Assembly (NCBI GenBank): GCA_900109895.1
Contig: FOBR01000021.1
Coordinates: 1-64,000 of the forward strand
Direction of reading: 5' to 3'
Length of the DNA: 64,000 bases
Origin: a bacterium A37T11
GTDB lineage: Bacteria; Bacteroidota; Bacteroidia; Sphingobacteriales; Sphingobacteriaceae
The notes under the pieces are model-generated. The model searched no databases, was not told the origin of the DNA, and was given only the letters and a program-made list of their open reading frames with translations. Of this stretch, positions 45,246 to 53,047 are shown piece by piece; within the stretch, counting starts at the first letter, position 1; the number at the start of each line of letters is the position of its first letter. Made by a program: the position numbers and the translations under genes.

Positions 45246-46130
45246 ATGAAGCCGCTATTTCACAAAGTTCCCACCCAGTTACAATCATCCTTTAGCATTA
45301 GGCATGATGTACAAAATAATTTTGGTTCAATCTGGCATTATCATCCCGAATTGGAACTCCACCATGTGATCCATGGTGAAGGAGTTAGGTTTATTGGTGA
45401 TAATATTAGCAATTTTTCTTCTGGCGAAATTATCTTAATAGGCAGTAACTTGCCTCATACATGGCGTTGTAATGAAGAGTATTTATTACGCGAATCAGGA
45501 GGCCTTGCAGAAGCAATTGTTATCCATTTTCTACCTCAATGCCTGGGTCGCGATTTTCTGGACCTTCCGGAAGCTTACCGTGTTTCTCCCATGTTCGATA
45601 AAGCAAAAAAAGGCTTAGTTTTAAAAGGTGAGACGCGAAGAAAGCTGTCTGGTTTGATGCGGGATGCCGTTGGAGCTTTTGATATGGACCGCCTCATTAT
45701 TTTTCTTTCCATCTTAAAAATATTGGCCGAAACGGATGAATATGATTCTATTACGTCTGCTTATGCATTTAACCAATCGAGTGAATGTGATGTAAGACGA
45801 CTAAACAGGATCTCGACATATACCCTCACCCACTATAAAAAGGACATAACACTTGAGGAAATTTCCTCGATAAGCAATCTAAGTGTAACGTCATTTTGCA
45901 GGTATTTTAAAATGATGACGAATAAGACCTACTACGACTTTTTGATCGAAATACGGATTAGCCATGCCTGCCGGATGCTTGTGGAAGATAAATTGCCCAC
46001 CGAAATGATCTGTTTTGAATGTGGATTTAACAACGTTTCAAATTTTTACCGACATTTTAAGAAGGTGAAGTTTATTACTCCGCTCAACTATAAACGTAAG
46101 TACTTAAAAAATATTCAAGTATTGCAATAA
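45246..46130 (+). CDS. AraC-family transcriptional regulator
   Basis: 294 residues. Residues ~25-90 form an AraC-type cupin (WHYHPELELHHVIHGEGVRF, GEIILIGSNLPHTW). Residues ~190-290 carry the double HTH (DITLEEISSISNLSVTSFCR-YFK and PTEMICFECGFNNVSNFYRH-FKK). It is divergent from the symporter with ~206 bp between, the natural place for operators, so it probably activates the utilisation locus on sensing a sugar. Confidence 0.9.
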   Translation: MKPLFHKVPTQLQSSFSIRHDVQNNFGSIWHYHPELELHHVIHGEGVRFIGDNISNFSSGEIILIGSNLPHTWRCNEEYLLRESGGLAEAIVIHFLPQCLGRDFLDLPEAYRVSPMFDKAKKGLVLKGETRRKLSGLMRDAVGAFDMDRLIIFLSILKILAETDEYDSITSAYAFNQSSECDVRRLNRISTYTLTHYKKDITLEEISSISNLSVTSFCRYFKMMTNKTYYDFLIEIRISHACRMLVEDKLPTEMICFECGFNNVSNFYRHFKKVKFITPLNYKRKYLKNIQVLQ

Positions 46131-46355
46131 TCGGAGTATGCATGGTGTAGATGCTGGCTCGTAGTTATTGACTTTTCCTTGATGCTTTTCATAGGTGGCC
46201 GCAAAGTTGTTACCTAAATTGACGATCTCATCACCAAACGTTTTAACATTCTGAACTCCGCCATCAGTAAGAGTGAGGAGTATAGCTATTTCAGACCCGC
46301 CTTCCTCACCACTAATGTCTGTTGCTGTTTCTAACTTAGCTAGGCAAATTTCAAT

Positions 46356-46751
46356 ATGGATAATTTGAGAGTTATGAAGAATAAGAGCAAATTTCAAGGA
46401 TTTTTAGATTATACAGTACCAGATTTTTTGGGAATTTTATATTATACCGATCTTTCCAAAGTAGTTATGAAGCCGCATTCCTTTTATGAAATAGAAAATT
46501 TTATCGAATTAAAAGCTACTAAGAATAATTTGCGATTGAGTTCCTTTGACAACCAGCTAAAAATCCAAATACAAGCTGCGAAGGTGGCCAAGGTTTCTGA
46601 ATTAATCTTTGTAACAACATATGGTGTAAAGGTGGGAAAATCACTATCTAATTACGCTAGGGAAAATGGCGTACCGATAACTCACTATTGGACTCAATAC
46701 CAAATTTTAAATGGTGAAATGATTACAAATTATATTCCGGCAAAATACTGA
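46356..46751 (+). CDS. Orphan PD-(D/E)xK nuclease toxin tail
   Basis: 131 codons; Met7 (MKNKSKFQGFLDYTVPDFLG) may be the true start. The PD-(D/E)xK landmarks are literal: PD at residues 22-23 in TVPDFLG, E51-x-K53 in NFIELKAT, QL at 67-68, then ELIFVTTYGVKVGKSL. This is the pattern of restriction-endonuclease-fold toxin tails (Tox-REase-7-like), normally fused to RHS. Here no core remains upstream. The 229-aa immunity candidate starts ~57 bp downstream. The last ~18 codons are in the duplicated block and reappear at 24458. Confidence 0.65.
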   Translation: MDNLRVMKNKSKFQGFLDYTVPDFLGILYYTDLSKVVMKPHSFYEIENFIELKATKNNLRLSSFDNQLKIQIQAAKVAKVSELIFVTTYGVKVGKSLSNYARENGVPITHYWTQYQILNGEMITNYIPAKY

Positions 46752-47976
46752 TATTTATGTGTGGTTTTAATTTTTTCTTGTTGATTTTAAATTTTAACTT
46801 TGCAACGATGGAATACGAAGTACTGGACTGGCCGGTGGCCAGGGACTTAGTTGAAAAAAACGATGCCCATTGCATTGAATTAATTGACTACAATCAGGGT
46901 CAAGTTTATCAGTTAAAAGATTCTTCATATGTGGTCATGCCCGTTATGCCCTTTGCGAAATGCCTGCGGGTGTATCATCGGCAGCTTTTGGACGAATGGA
47001 TAAGAAACTCTTTTTTTCCAACAGGCGAGCATTTCAGCGATTTTTATTATAAGCATAAAGCAATCATGGACAATTTTCCGCAATATACAGACAAGTTGCG
47101 GGAGGAATTGATCACCTATATTCAGAAAAAGCCGGGGAATACAGGCCATGTGCCTGATTCAGACGATATAGACCTGATTTATAAAACGCTGCGTAAGAGA
47201 AAGAAATTCAGTACTTACCGGCTTCATTTTTATGCGCTCCTGGGTAGCTATATTATAAAAATATGTCCGGAAGAACATTTCAAGTGGGGATTATTGCAGA
47301 ATAAGCAAATGCTGGATCCGCCGGTGAGCCTGGTTCTCCTAAAAAAACAGGATAACGCATGGCGGTATTTTGATTTAGAAGATTGTGTTGAAGGAAAATT
47401 TGGTTATCTAAGTGTTCAGTATGTTTTAAGTTCACCCACAAGATTCAATAGAAGATTTAATGAAATAGAATCATTGCTGAGGGTAATGGATTAATTTAAT
47501 AAGATAAATGACATTACTGGCATAGTAGGTAGAGAAATAACATTACTAATTCTATAAGTTCGACGGCAACGGAAACCTGAAGAGCCGGCTGAACACAGTA
47601 AATGACGCGGCCCATAACAAGAACAACCTGACGGCGGTCACCTATAATTACCTGAATCTGCCTCAAAGTATCACCGCCCCGGGCGGTAATGTAAGCTATG
47701 TCTACGATGCCAGCGGCCGTAAGCTGCGCAGCACGAACGGTATTATGGGGCAGACCCGCGACTACGTGGACGGCATTGAGTATGCAGGCGGGACGATGGA
47801 GCTGATCACGACGGAAGAGGGCCGGATACTGCGAAGCGGCAGCACGTATACCTATGAATACTACCTGCGGGACCATCTGGGTAATAATAGGGTGGGTTTC
47901 AGCCAGGGCACGAACGTCACTACGCCCAACTTCACGGCAGACTTTTATCCCTTTGGTTTGCAATACCAGCAGTATA
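46700..47976 (+). repeat. 1277-bp direct repeat, copy 2
   Basis: Pair of 24458-25734. Here the toxin frame on the left is complete, so this copy is probably closer to the source for that side. On the right the RHS frame breaks off within ~40 bp, whereas copy 1 continues. Same strand as copy 1, with the utilisation locus between them. Confidence 0.9.
46808..47494 (+). CDS. Immunity candidate for the PD-(D/E)xK toxin, copy 2
   Basis: 229 residues, identical in translation to the gene at 24566 from the shared ATG. Only one start is possible here because T at 24564 is C in this copy. It lies ~57 bp after the toxin tail stop on the same strand, with the TAACTTTG box 5 bp before the ATG. Unrecognised family with several aromatic-acidic patches (AWRYFDLEDCVEGKFGY), a common feature of nuclease inhibitors. 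Confidence 0.65.
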   Translation: MEYEVLDWPVARDLVEKNDAHCIELIDYNQGQVYQLKDSSYVVMPVMPFAKCLRVYHRQLLDEWIRNSFFPTGEHFSDFYYKHKAIMDNFPQYTDKLREELITYIQKKPGNTGHVPDSDDIDLIYKTLRKRKKFSTYRLHFYALLGSYIIKICPEEHFKWGLLQNKQMLDPPVSLVLLKKQDNAWRYFDLEDCVEGKFGYLSVQYVLSSPTRFNRRFNEIESLLRVMD

Positions 47977-48017
47977 AGCGCCCCGGGAATCCAAAAAATA
48001 ACTATCTTCTATGTTGA
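47552..48017 (+). pseudogene. RHS core fragment, truncated at both ends
   Basis: Same core as at 25309 (FDGNGNLKSRLNTVND ... YYLRDHLGNNRVGFS) but it stops at PKNNYLLC just before the 'GGKELQDG' motif. No start codon upstream (TAA at the same place) and no tail. The following 48018-48395 (378 bp) holds no convincing gene. Confidence 0.75.
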
Positions 48018-48395
48018 AATCCAAATTTTTTAAGCTAAAATTTTATTTTTTTCTTTGATTAGCCCCTATCTGTCCATTCAGGGCATTTTTTTCTATTCCT
48101 GTATAATTTAAAGTTGCGATCAGCCTAAACCTAAAAACCCCGAACCATGCCTAATAAACCTTTTTAATCAATCTTCTATCAGCGATCGGTATTGTATCGT
48201 CGCAGTGTGTTTTTCATGTTAAAAAGGAAGGGGACGTAGTCTTTACAAAGCGGTCATCCCAGCGGATGCCGCAGGTAGTTATTTTCGTTTAGTCCCCGCT
48301 CCGATTCTCGAAGGTCATTCGGCATCAGCCAGTCATTTCATTACGCCCAGTTCATATTTGGTGCGGTTAATGAGTACATACCTGATACGGTAGTA
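48018..48395. other. Gap between RHS fragments, nothing recognised
   Basis: 378 bp with stops in all frames of useful length. A short minus-strand reading (RIRYVLINRTKYELGVMK then stop, ~48340-48395) may be the end of a lost gene, but I cannot assign it. Confidence 0.3.
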
Positions 48396-48396
48396 C

Positions 48397-50043
48397 AATG
48401 GCAACATCAGCGGCCAGAGCTGGTTCAGCAAGAAACCGGCCTCGGTGACCGGGCTGGACGCCACGGTGATGAACACCTACAAATACGACAATAAATACCA
48501 GTTTCAGCAAAATGGCTGGGGCACGCCCAACTTCACGGCCAATACCTATACCGAAACGGCCAATGTGAACAAAGAGTTCGGGCTGACCTATGACAGCAAC
48601 GGCAATATCCAGGCGCTGAAACGGAACAACAGTACCGGGGCCGTCGCCGCAAATTATACCTATACCTACACGGCCAACACCAACAAACTAGCCTCGGTAT
48701 CGGGCTACGCCAGCTACACCTATGATGCCATCGGCCGGATGGCGAGTGTCACCAAGGGGGGTGTAACGCTCTATCTGGTATATGACGTAAGCGGAAAAGT
48801 CACAAAAATTTGTACAGATGCTGCAAAGACGCAAATAAAATATAGCTTTGCATACAATGAGTCTGGCCAGCGGATTAATAAGCAAGACCACACGAACAAT
48901 GCGGTCACGTGGTATGTGTATGATGCTGGTGGGCAGCTCATGTCGGTCTTTGACAATGGGGATGGCACCCTAAAGCTTCGGGAGCAGCCTGTCTATGCAG
49001 CCAGCCGTATCGGTGTTTACTTCAAGCAGGGAAATAACTACCAGTACGAGCTAAGTGACCATTTAGGGACTGTACGGGCAGTGATCAGCCGCACGAAGCT
49101 AAGCAACGGTCAGGCAGATGTGGTGTACTATGCGGATTATTATCCGTATGGACAGGTAATGCGTTCAGCAGGCACGGGTTGGCGCTATGGCTACCAGGGG
49201 CAGTATGCGGAGAAGGATAACGAGACTGGATGGAATGCCTTTGAGGCCCGGAACTATGATGCAGCGATAGGCCGGTGGTTGAATACGGACCCGGCAGGAC
49301 AGTATAACAGCCCATATGTCGGGATGGGTAATAACCCGGTGATTGGGGTGGATCCGGATGGGCGCTATAGTATCTGGGAAGCAATTGGAAAATGGGTAGG
49401 AAGTGGCCTTAAAGGTGGGATTGGCTATCGAAGCGGTCATGAGGACACAGGTGGATACTACGTAGGTCACAACGAGGTATTTACTGATGCAGACGGTGTC
49501 GGCGGCGTATCATATCAAATGGATTTTGGTATTGACAAAGCGGGACAGGCGATACAAAATCAACTCAACACCTCTTATAAAATAGGAGAATATAATCCTT
49601 CTACCGGAAGAATAACTGGTAGTGGTGCAATTGATCCTTCATATATAGAGTTCGATATTGCACTTACAGCCTTTACTTCTGGTGCATACCTAGGGGAGCG
49701 AATGGCGGCTGGGGTAGCCGCTAAGGAGGGAAGTACCTTATTAAGTGCAGGAGATGCTTTACGAATTGAGAATGCTGCAACGAGAATAGGTAAGCCAATA
49801 ACTGTTGTAGGTAGTCGTGCAACACCAGGGAGAGTTTCCAATGGTGTAAATACATTAACAGGAAATATTTCTGATTGGGATTACATAATTCAAGGAGGAC
49901 TTAAGAATAGTAGAGAGTGGTCAAAAATTAAAAACTCTTTACCAGGAGCTAAATCAGTAATAGATAATACTCCTAGTCTGATAGACATTCATAAGGGGCC
50001 CGTTTGGCCAGGATATCCATCAATAACAATTTATCCACGATAA
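48397..50043 (+). CDS. RHS core with nucleotidyltransferase-like toxin tail
   Basis: The core opens right after a TAG at 48394-48396 (YNGNISGQSWFSKKP); the first usable starts are GTG 48445 or ATG ~48466. It reads YTYDAIGRMASVTKGGVTLY, NESGQRINKQDHTNNAVTWY, YELSDHLGTVRAVISRTKLS, NAFEARNYDAAIGRWLNTDP and NPVIGVDPDGRY. Then comes pre-toxin module A (SIWEAIGKWVGSGLKGGIGY ... IALTAFTSGAYLGE) and the linker AAGVAAKEGS. The tail has GSRATPG ... SDWDYII, the GS-x(n)-DxD signature of a minimal nucleotidyltransferase, then SLPGAKSVIDNTPSLIDIHK. A toxin that modifies RNA or protein with a nucleotide is possible. Best preserved unit of the array; a DUF5958 gene follows 10 bp later. Confidence 0.78.
   Translation, partial: NGNISGQSWFSKKPASVTGLDATVMNTYKYDNKYQFQQNGWGTPNFTANTYTETANVNKEFGLTYDSNGNIQALKRNNSTGAVAANYTYTYTANTNKLASVSGYASYTYDAIGRMASVTKGGVTLYLVYDVSGKVTKICTDAAKTQIKYSFAYNESGQRINKQDHTNNAVTWYVYDAGGQLMSVFDNGDGTLKLREQPVYAASRIGVYFKQGNNYQYELSDHLGTVRAVISRTKLSNGQADVVYYADYYPYGQVMRSAGTGWRYGYQGQYAEKDNETGWNAFEARNYDAAIGRWLNTDPAGQYNSPYVGMGNNPVIGVDPDGRYSIWEAIGKWVGSGLKGGIGYRSGHEDTGGYYVGHNEVFTDADGVGGVSYQMDFGIDKAGQAIQNQLNTSYKIGEYNPSTGRITGSGAIDPSYIEFDIALTAFTSGAYLGERMAAGVAAKEGSTLLSAGDALRIENAATRIGKPITVVGSRATPGRVSNGVNTLTGNISDWDYIIQGGLKNSREWSKIKNSLPGAKSVIDNTPSLIDIHKGPVWPGYPSITIYPR
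48843..48850 (+). promoter_or_regulatory. Internal TAGCTTTG box in the RHS core
   Basis: TAGCTTTG fits TAnnTTTG within the coding sequence for KYSFAYNESG. In the other units an ~80-bp insert replaces this exact point and supplies TAAGTTTG instead. A chance match is possible. Confidence 0.3.
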
Positions 50044-50053
50044 TCATTTCAAT

Positions 50054-50500
50054 ATGTTGAAAATAAAAGATACAATACTAATTAATGAATATGGACAGGG
50101 AATAACTGATATCTCTCCCATTCTAAGTCTATTTAAAAATTTTAGCATAGAGGAAAAAAGAGATTATCTTGAAGAAATAGCATCTCTTATTTTACAATCT
50201 AAGCCAAACAATAATGATATAGAGACAGCAATAAAAGAAAGTCAATTAAGGGTAACTTATACGCCATGTGTTTTACTTAGAAAAGGAGTTGAAAATCATA
50301 ATTTAAAAAAAATAATCACTTTGCCAGAGGCTGAATTAGAAAAGGTTTTGATGTTACTCATGAGTTTATTTAAAATAGCTTACCAGAGAAGATTCATTGA
50401 AGAGAAAAATAATCCTGGTAAATGGTGGTATTGGGATTTATCTGATAAAAATAATATTCTTAAGATAGAAAGTATGATTAAGAATAGCAGTTGCCGCTAA
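50054..50500 (+). CDS. DUF5958-family immunity candidate
   Basis: 148 residues, no signal peptide. INEYGQGITDISPILSLFKN, SIEEKRDYLEEIASLILQSK, YTPCVLLRKG, LPEAELEKVLMLLMSLFKIA and KWWYWDL match the DUF5958 pattern I know from Bacteroidota. It starts 10 bp after the nucleotidyltransferase tail. Its last residues (SSCR) and its stop codon are made by the GCCGCTAAGGGGGGA junction with the next toxin fragment, so the natural C-terminus was probably lost or replaced. Confidence 0.7.
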   Translation: MLKIKDTILINEYGQGITDISPILSLFKNFSIEEKRDYLEEIASLILQSKPNNNDIETAIKESQLRVTYTPCVLLRKGVENHNLKKIITLPEAELEKVLMLLMSLFKIAYQRRFIEEKNNPGKWWYWDLSDKNNILKIESMIKNSSCR

Positions 50501-50687
50501 GGGGGGAACAACGGTATTTAGAGCTGATATAGAAGTAATTAATGGGAGTAAAATTTTAGGGGGTATTGAAACAAAGGTTGGAAACTCTCGATATACACCA
50601 TTACAAAGATTAAAAGATATCTGGATAGATTTAAATACCCCTGGTGGTTACCCAATTCAATTAGTTCGAAAGCCTAATGGATGGTAA
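50490..50687 (+). pseudogene. Toxin tail fragment (PD-(D/E)xK-like)
   Basis: 66 codons, overlapping the end of the DUF5958 gene in another frame. It begins at the shared linker VAAKGG, then TVFRADIEVINGSKILGGIE and TKVGNSRYTPLQRLKDIW. The D..IETKVG...Q..KD order looks like the end of a restriction-endonuclease-fold toxin. It has no start and was joined here by recombination at the VAAKGG codons. Confidence 0.55.
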
Positions 50688-50697
50688 TTTTATTTTT

Positions 50698-50817
50698 ATG
50701 AATAGTTATAAATTGTTATTAGGCAAAGTTAATAGTTTTCTAAAGCCTTTCGGATATAAAAAAAACGGCGTGACTTCTGTAGTTCAAGCACAACTATACT
50801 TTCGGCACTGTCTTTGA
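50698..50817 (+). pseudogene. DUF4304-like immunity gene fragment
   Basis: Opens MNSYKLLLGKVNSFLKPFGY then KKNG, the start of DUF4304-like proteins, then turns to unrelated codons and stops. The opposite strand at ~50768-50827 reads GGWFKDSAESIVVLELQKS, which looks like the next part of the same family. A ~60-bp inversion inside the gene would explain this. Confidence 0.45.
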
Positions 50818-50831
50818 ACCAACCGCCATAA

Positions 50832-50975
50832 GCAGCATACGGAAGACTAAGAATCAATACTGTCGATGTATTAAAAGATGGATTAACTCCTACCGCTAGA
50901 GAGCTCAGAAATGCTGTAAGAATAAGACAACAAATAGGACAAGGAGAGCATCTTTTATTAATCCCCAAACAATAA
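50832..50975 (+). pseudogene. C-terminal fragment of a toxin tail
   Basis: 48 codons open after TAA at 50829: LRINTVDVLKDGLTPTAREL then RNAVRIRQQIGQGEHLLLIP. No start. It ends 4 bp before the next immunity gene, so it is probably the last remnant of the toxin that gene once followed. Domain type cannot be told from this piece. Confidence 0.45.
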
Positions 50976-50979
50976 TAAA

Positions 50980-51528
50980 ATGATTAGAAGCAAGCAAATA
51001 ACATTTTTTGCAACTAGAAGCGATATTACCATTGTCATGGAAAAAATTGAACTTGAATTTGAAATTGAGTATATAGAAATGGGAATATTTGATACAATCG
51101 AGCATTTTAGATATAGTTCAATAAAAGATATTTCGAGTATCGGAACCACAAATTATGGTAATTGGATTTCGCTGGATAATAGATTTATGATCGTGAATAA
51201 AAATATGAATGTAAATTTCAGAGAAGTTATTCAGCAAAAAGGAGGAACGAGATATGCTGTTGATCCTATGCTGAATCTCAAATCTGTGGAGCTGAGTACA
51301 GGTGGAATTTATGCCAAGAAAAATGATGTGTTAATAGCGGGAAGATTAGCAACTGTGAATGATAACGACTTTTCGACTCCGCTTTATAAAGCTATATTGG
51401 CAGTGATAAAAAAAGAATCTAAAAAAGTAAATACAGTATTCATTGGCCATGAAGCAGAAAAGAAATGGAAAGATGGATGGCGATTAGTAACTAGCGAAAC
51501 GTCTGCAAGCGTATATGATATAACTTAG
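50980..51528 (+). CDS. Immunity candidate, unclassified
   Basis: 182 residues, cytoplasmic, AT-rich. Beta-strand-rich N-terminus (KQITFFATRSDITIVMEKIE, LEFEIEYIEMGIFDTI) and a central GGTRYAVDPMLNLKSVELST. No family recognised. Two in-frame ATGs (50980 and 51037) are possible. It follows a toxin C-terminal fragment by 4 bp, the usual immunity position; the toxin itself is gone. Confidence 0.6.
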   Translation: MIRSKQITFFATRSDITIVMEKIELEFEIEYIEMGIFDTIEHFRYSSIKDISSIGTTNYGNWISLDNRFMIVNKNMNVNFREVIQQKGGTRYAVDPMLNLKSVELSTGGIYAKKNDVLIAGRLATVNDNDFSTPLYKAILAVIKKESKKVNTVFIGHEAEKKWKDGWRLVTSETSASVYDIT

Positions 51529-51582
51529 AATTAAGGATAAACCTTTACCTCGGGCAATGACAATATTCCACCTGTTTTACTG

Positions 51583-51664
51583 GATTTAGTGTTTTCAGTG
51601 GCCGGTAAGAGAACGATAAAATATGCTATTAAAGCCGGAGTATTTTACCTAAGTTTGCATACAA
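51583..51664. repeat. Junction repeat J1, copy 1 (with TAAGTTTG box)
   Basis: Contains TAAGTTTG at 51650-51657, followed by CATACAATGAG. The upstream ~50 bp (GGCCGGTAAGAGAACG and ATTAAAGCCGGAGTATTTTA) matches copies 2 and 3 with some changes. The left end is not preserved. Confidence 0.6.
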
Positions 51665-51696
51665 TGAGTTTATGACTCAAAATCAGTGGACGGACT

Positions 51697-51812
51697 AGAA
51701 TGGTGGCTGACAAGGCGCGCGAAATGAGAATAAGCAAGTCCGCCTAAGGAGGATGAGCATTTTTCGAACGAGCGCAACGCAGCCAGACGACATTATAGCC
51801 GGCCACGAATGA
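51697..51812. repeat. Junction repeat J2, copy 1
   Basis: About 115 bp matching 55449-55563: AGAATGGTGGCTGACAAGGC, then GAGCATTTTTCGAA, GCGCAACGCAGCCAGACGAC and GCCGGCCACGAATGAGTCC. Its left part encodes MVADKAREMR, an apparent protein end shared with the fragment at 55398-55499. Its right edge joins the RHS core at the NESGQR codons. Confidence 0.65.
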
Positions 51813-51813
51813 G

Positions 51814-52194
51814 TCCGGCCAGCGGATTAACAAGCAAGACCACACGAACAATGCGGTCACGTGGTATGTGTATGATGCTGGCGAGCAGCTCATGTCGGTC
51901 TTTGACAATGGGGATGGCAGTCTAAAGCTTCGGGAGCAGCCTGTATATGCGGCTAGCCGTATCGGTGTTTACTTTAAACAAGGCAATAACTACCAGTACG
52001 AACTGAGCGACTATCTAGGGACTGTACGGGCAGTGATCAACCGCACGAAGCTAAGCAACGGGCAAGCGGATGTGGTGTACTATGTGGATTATTATCCGTA
52101 TGGTCAGGTACTGCGTTCAGCAGGTACGGGTTGGCGCTATGGATACCAGGGGCAGTATGCGGAGAAGGACGGTGAATCCGCTTGCGGATCATGA
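51814..52194 (+). pseudogene. RHS core fragment, unit 4, broken by a 50-bp insertion
   Basis: Begins at the same core position as other units (SGQRINKQDHTNNAVTWYVY), with GTG 51868 as possible start, reads YELSDYLGTVRAVINRTKLS and YGYQGQYAEKDGE, then stops at a TGA brought in by the inserted hairpin sequence at 52176-52225. The rest of the unit continues at 52226 in the correct reading. Confidence 0.75.
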
Positions 52195-52225
52195 GGGCAA
52201 TGAAAAACAAGCGCTTGCCGAATAA
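52176..52225. repeat. 50-bp hairpin-forming insertion
   Basis: Compared with the same core in the other units, 50 bp replace one base between GACGGTGA and ACTGGATGG. It holds TCCGCTTGCGGA (52177-52188) and a GGCAA...TTGCC pair (52196-52219). Net +49 bp shifts the frame and adds a stop. Confidence 0.65.
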
Positions 52226-53035
52226 ACTGGATGGAATGCCTTTGAGGCCCGGAACTACGATGCAGTGATAGGCCGGTGGTTGAGTACGGACCCGGCAGGG
52301 CAGTATAACAGCCCATATGTCGGGATGGGCAATAACCCGGTGATGGGGGTGGATCCGGATGGGCGCTATAGTATCTGGGAAGCAATTGGAAAATGGGTAG
52401 GAAGTGGCTTTAAAGGTGGGATTGGCTATCGAAGCGGTCATGAGGACACAGGTGGATACTACGTGGGTCACAACGAGGTCTTTACTGATGCAGACGGTGT
52501 CGGCGGCGTATCATATCAAATGGATTTTGGTATTGACAAAGCGGGACAGGCGATACAAAATCAACTCAACACCTCATATAAAATAGGAGAATATAATCCT
52601 TCTACCGGAAGAATAACTGGTAGTGGTGCAATTGATCCTTCATATGTTGAGTTTGAAATAGCACTTACAGCCTATACTGCTGGAGCATACCTAGAGGAGC
52701 GAATGGCGCCTAGTGCAGTAGCCGAGGTGGGAGGGCGTGTTTTTTGGTCAGGAGAAGGAGCTCTGGATGATGAAATGAACTATGCTAAGTCAACTGGTGG
52801 AACAACTTTAGAAATGACAAGAGCAGGTCAAAATCTTCAGAAGCTAATTCAAACAAAAAATATTCCTTGGTCAGAGGCAAGACCTATGTGGAAGAGGTTG
52901 TCAACAAAATTTGCACAAGGTGCAGATGGCGCGGTTCACTTTTTTCCAGGAAAATCAGTCCGTCCAACTAGTATTTGGTTAGAAACCGAAAGACCTATCT
53001 TGCTAAATAATGGGGTTAATATTATTACACATTAA
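52226..53035 (+). CDS. RHS core end with pre-toxin A and 'RVFWSG' toxin tail
   Basis: 270 codons after the hairpin insertion, first start-like codon at 52265. Core end NAFEARNYDAVIGRWLSTDP, then pre-toxin module A nearly identical to unit 2 up to PSYVEFEIALTAYTAGAYLE. The tail reads VGGRVFWSGEGALDDEMNYA, STGGTTLEMTRAGQNLQKLI, MWKRLSTKFAQGADGAVHFF and IWLETERPILLNNGV. I know this RVFWSG...TLEMT...FA.GA pattern from other polymorphic toxin tails but cannot name its enzyme activity. A cytoplasmic protein follows 12 bp later. Without a core start, expression is doubtful. Confidence 0.68.
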   Translation, partial: TGWNAFEARNYDAVIGRWLSTDPAGQYNSPYVGMGNNPVMGVDPDGRYSIWEAIGKWVGSGFKGGIGYRSGHEDTGGYYVGHNEVFTDADGVGGVSYQMDFGIDKAGQAIQNQLNTSYKIGEYNPSTGRITGSGAIDPSYVEFEIALTAYTAGAYLEERMAPSAVAEVGGRVFWSGEGALDDEMNYAKSTGGTTLEMTRAGQNLQKLIQTKNIPWSEARPMWKRLSTKFAQGADGAVHFFPGKSVRPTSIWLETERPILLNNGVNIITH

Positions 53036-53047
53036 AAATGTTGAAAA

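Noticed and set aside
46104-46397. 97-aa minus-strand frame downstream of the AraC gene
   Set aside because: The middle part (GGVQNVKTFGDEIVNLGNNF) looks protein-like and may be a gene relic, but it has no family match, runs into the AraC 3' end and overlaps the toxin start, so I do not list it as a gene.
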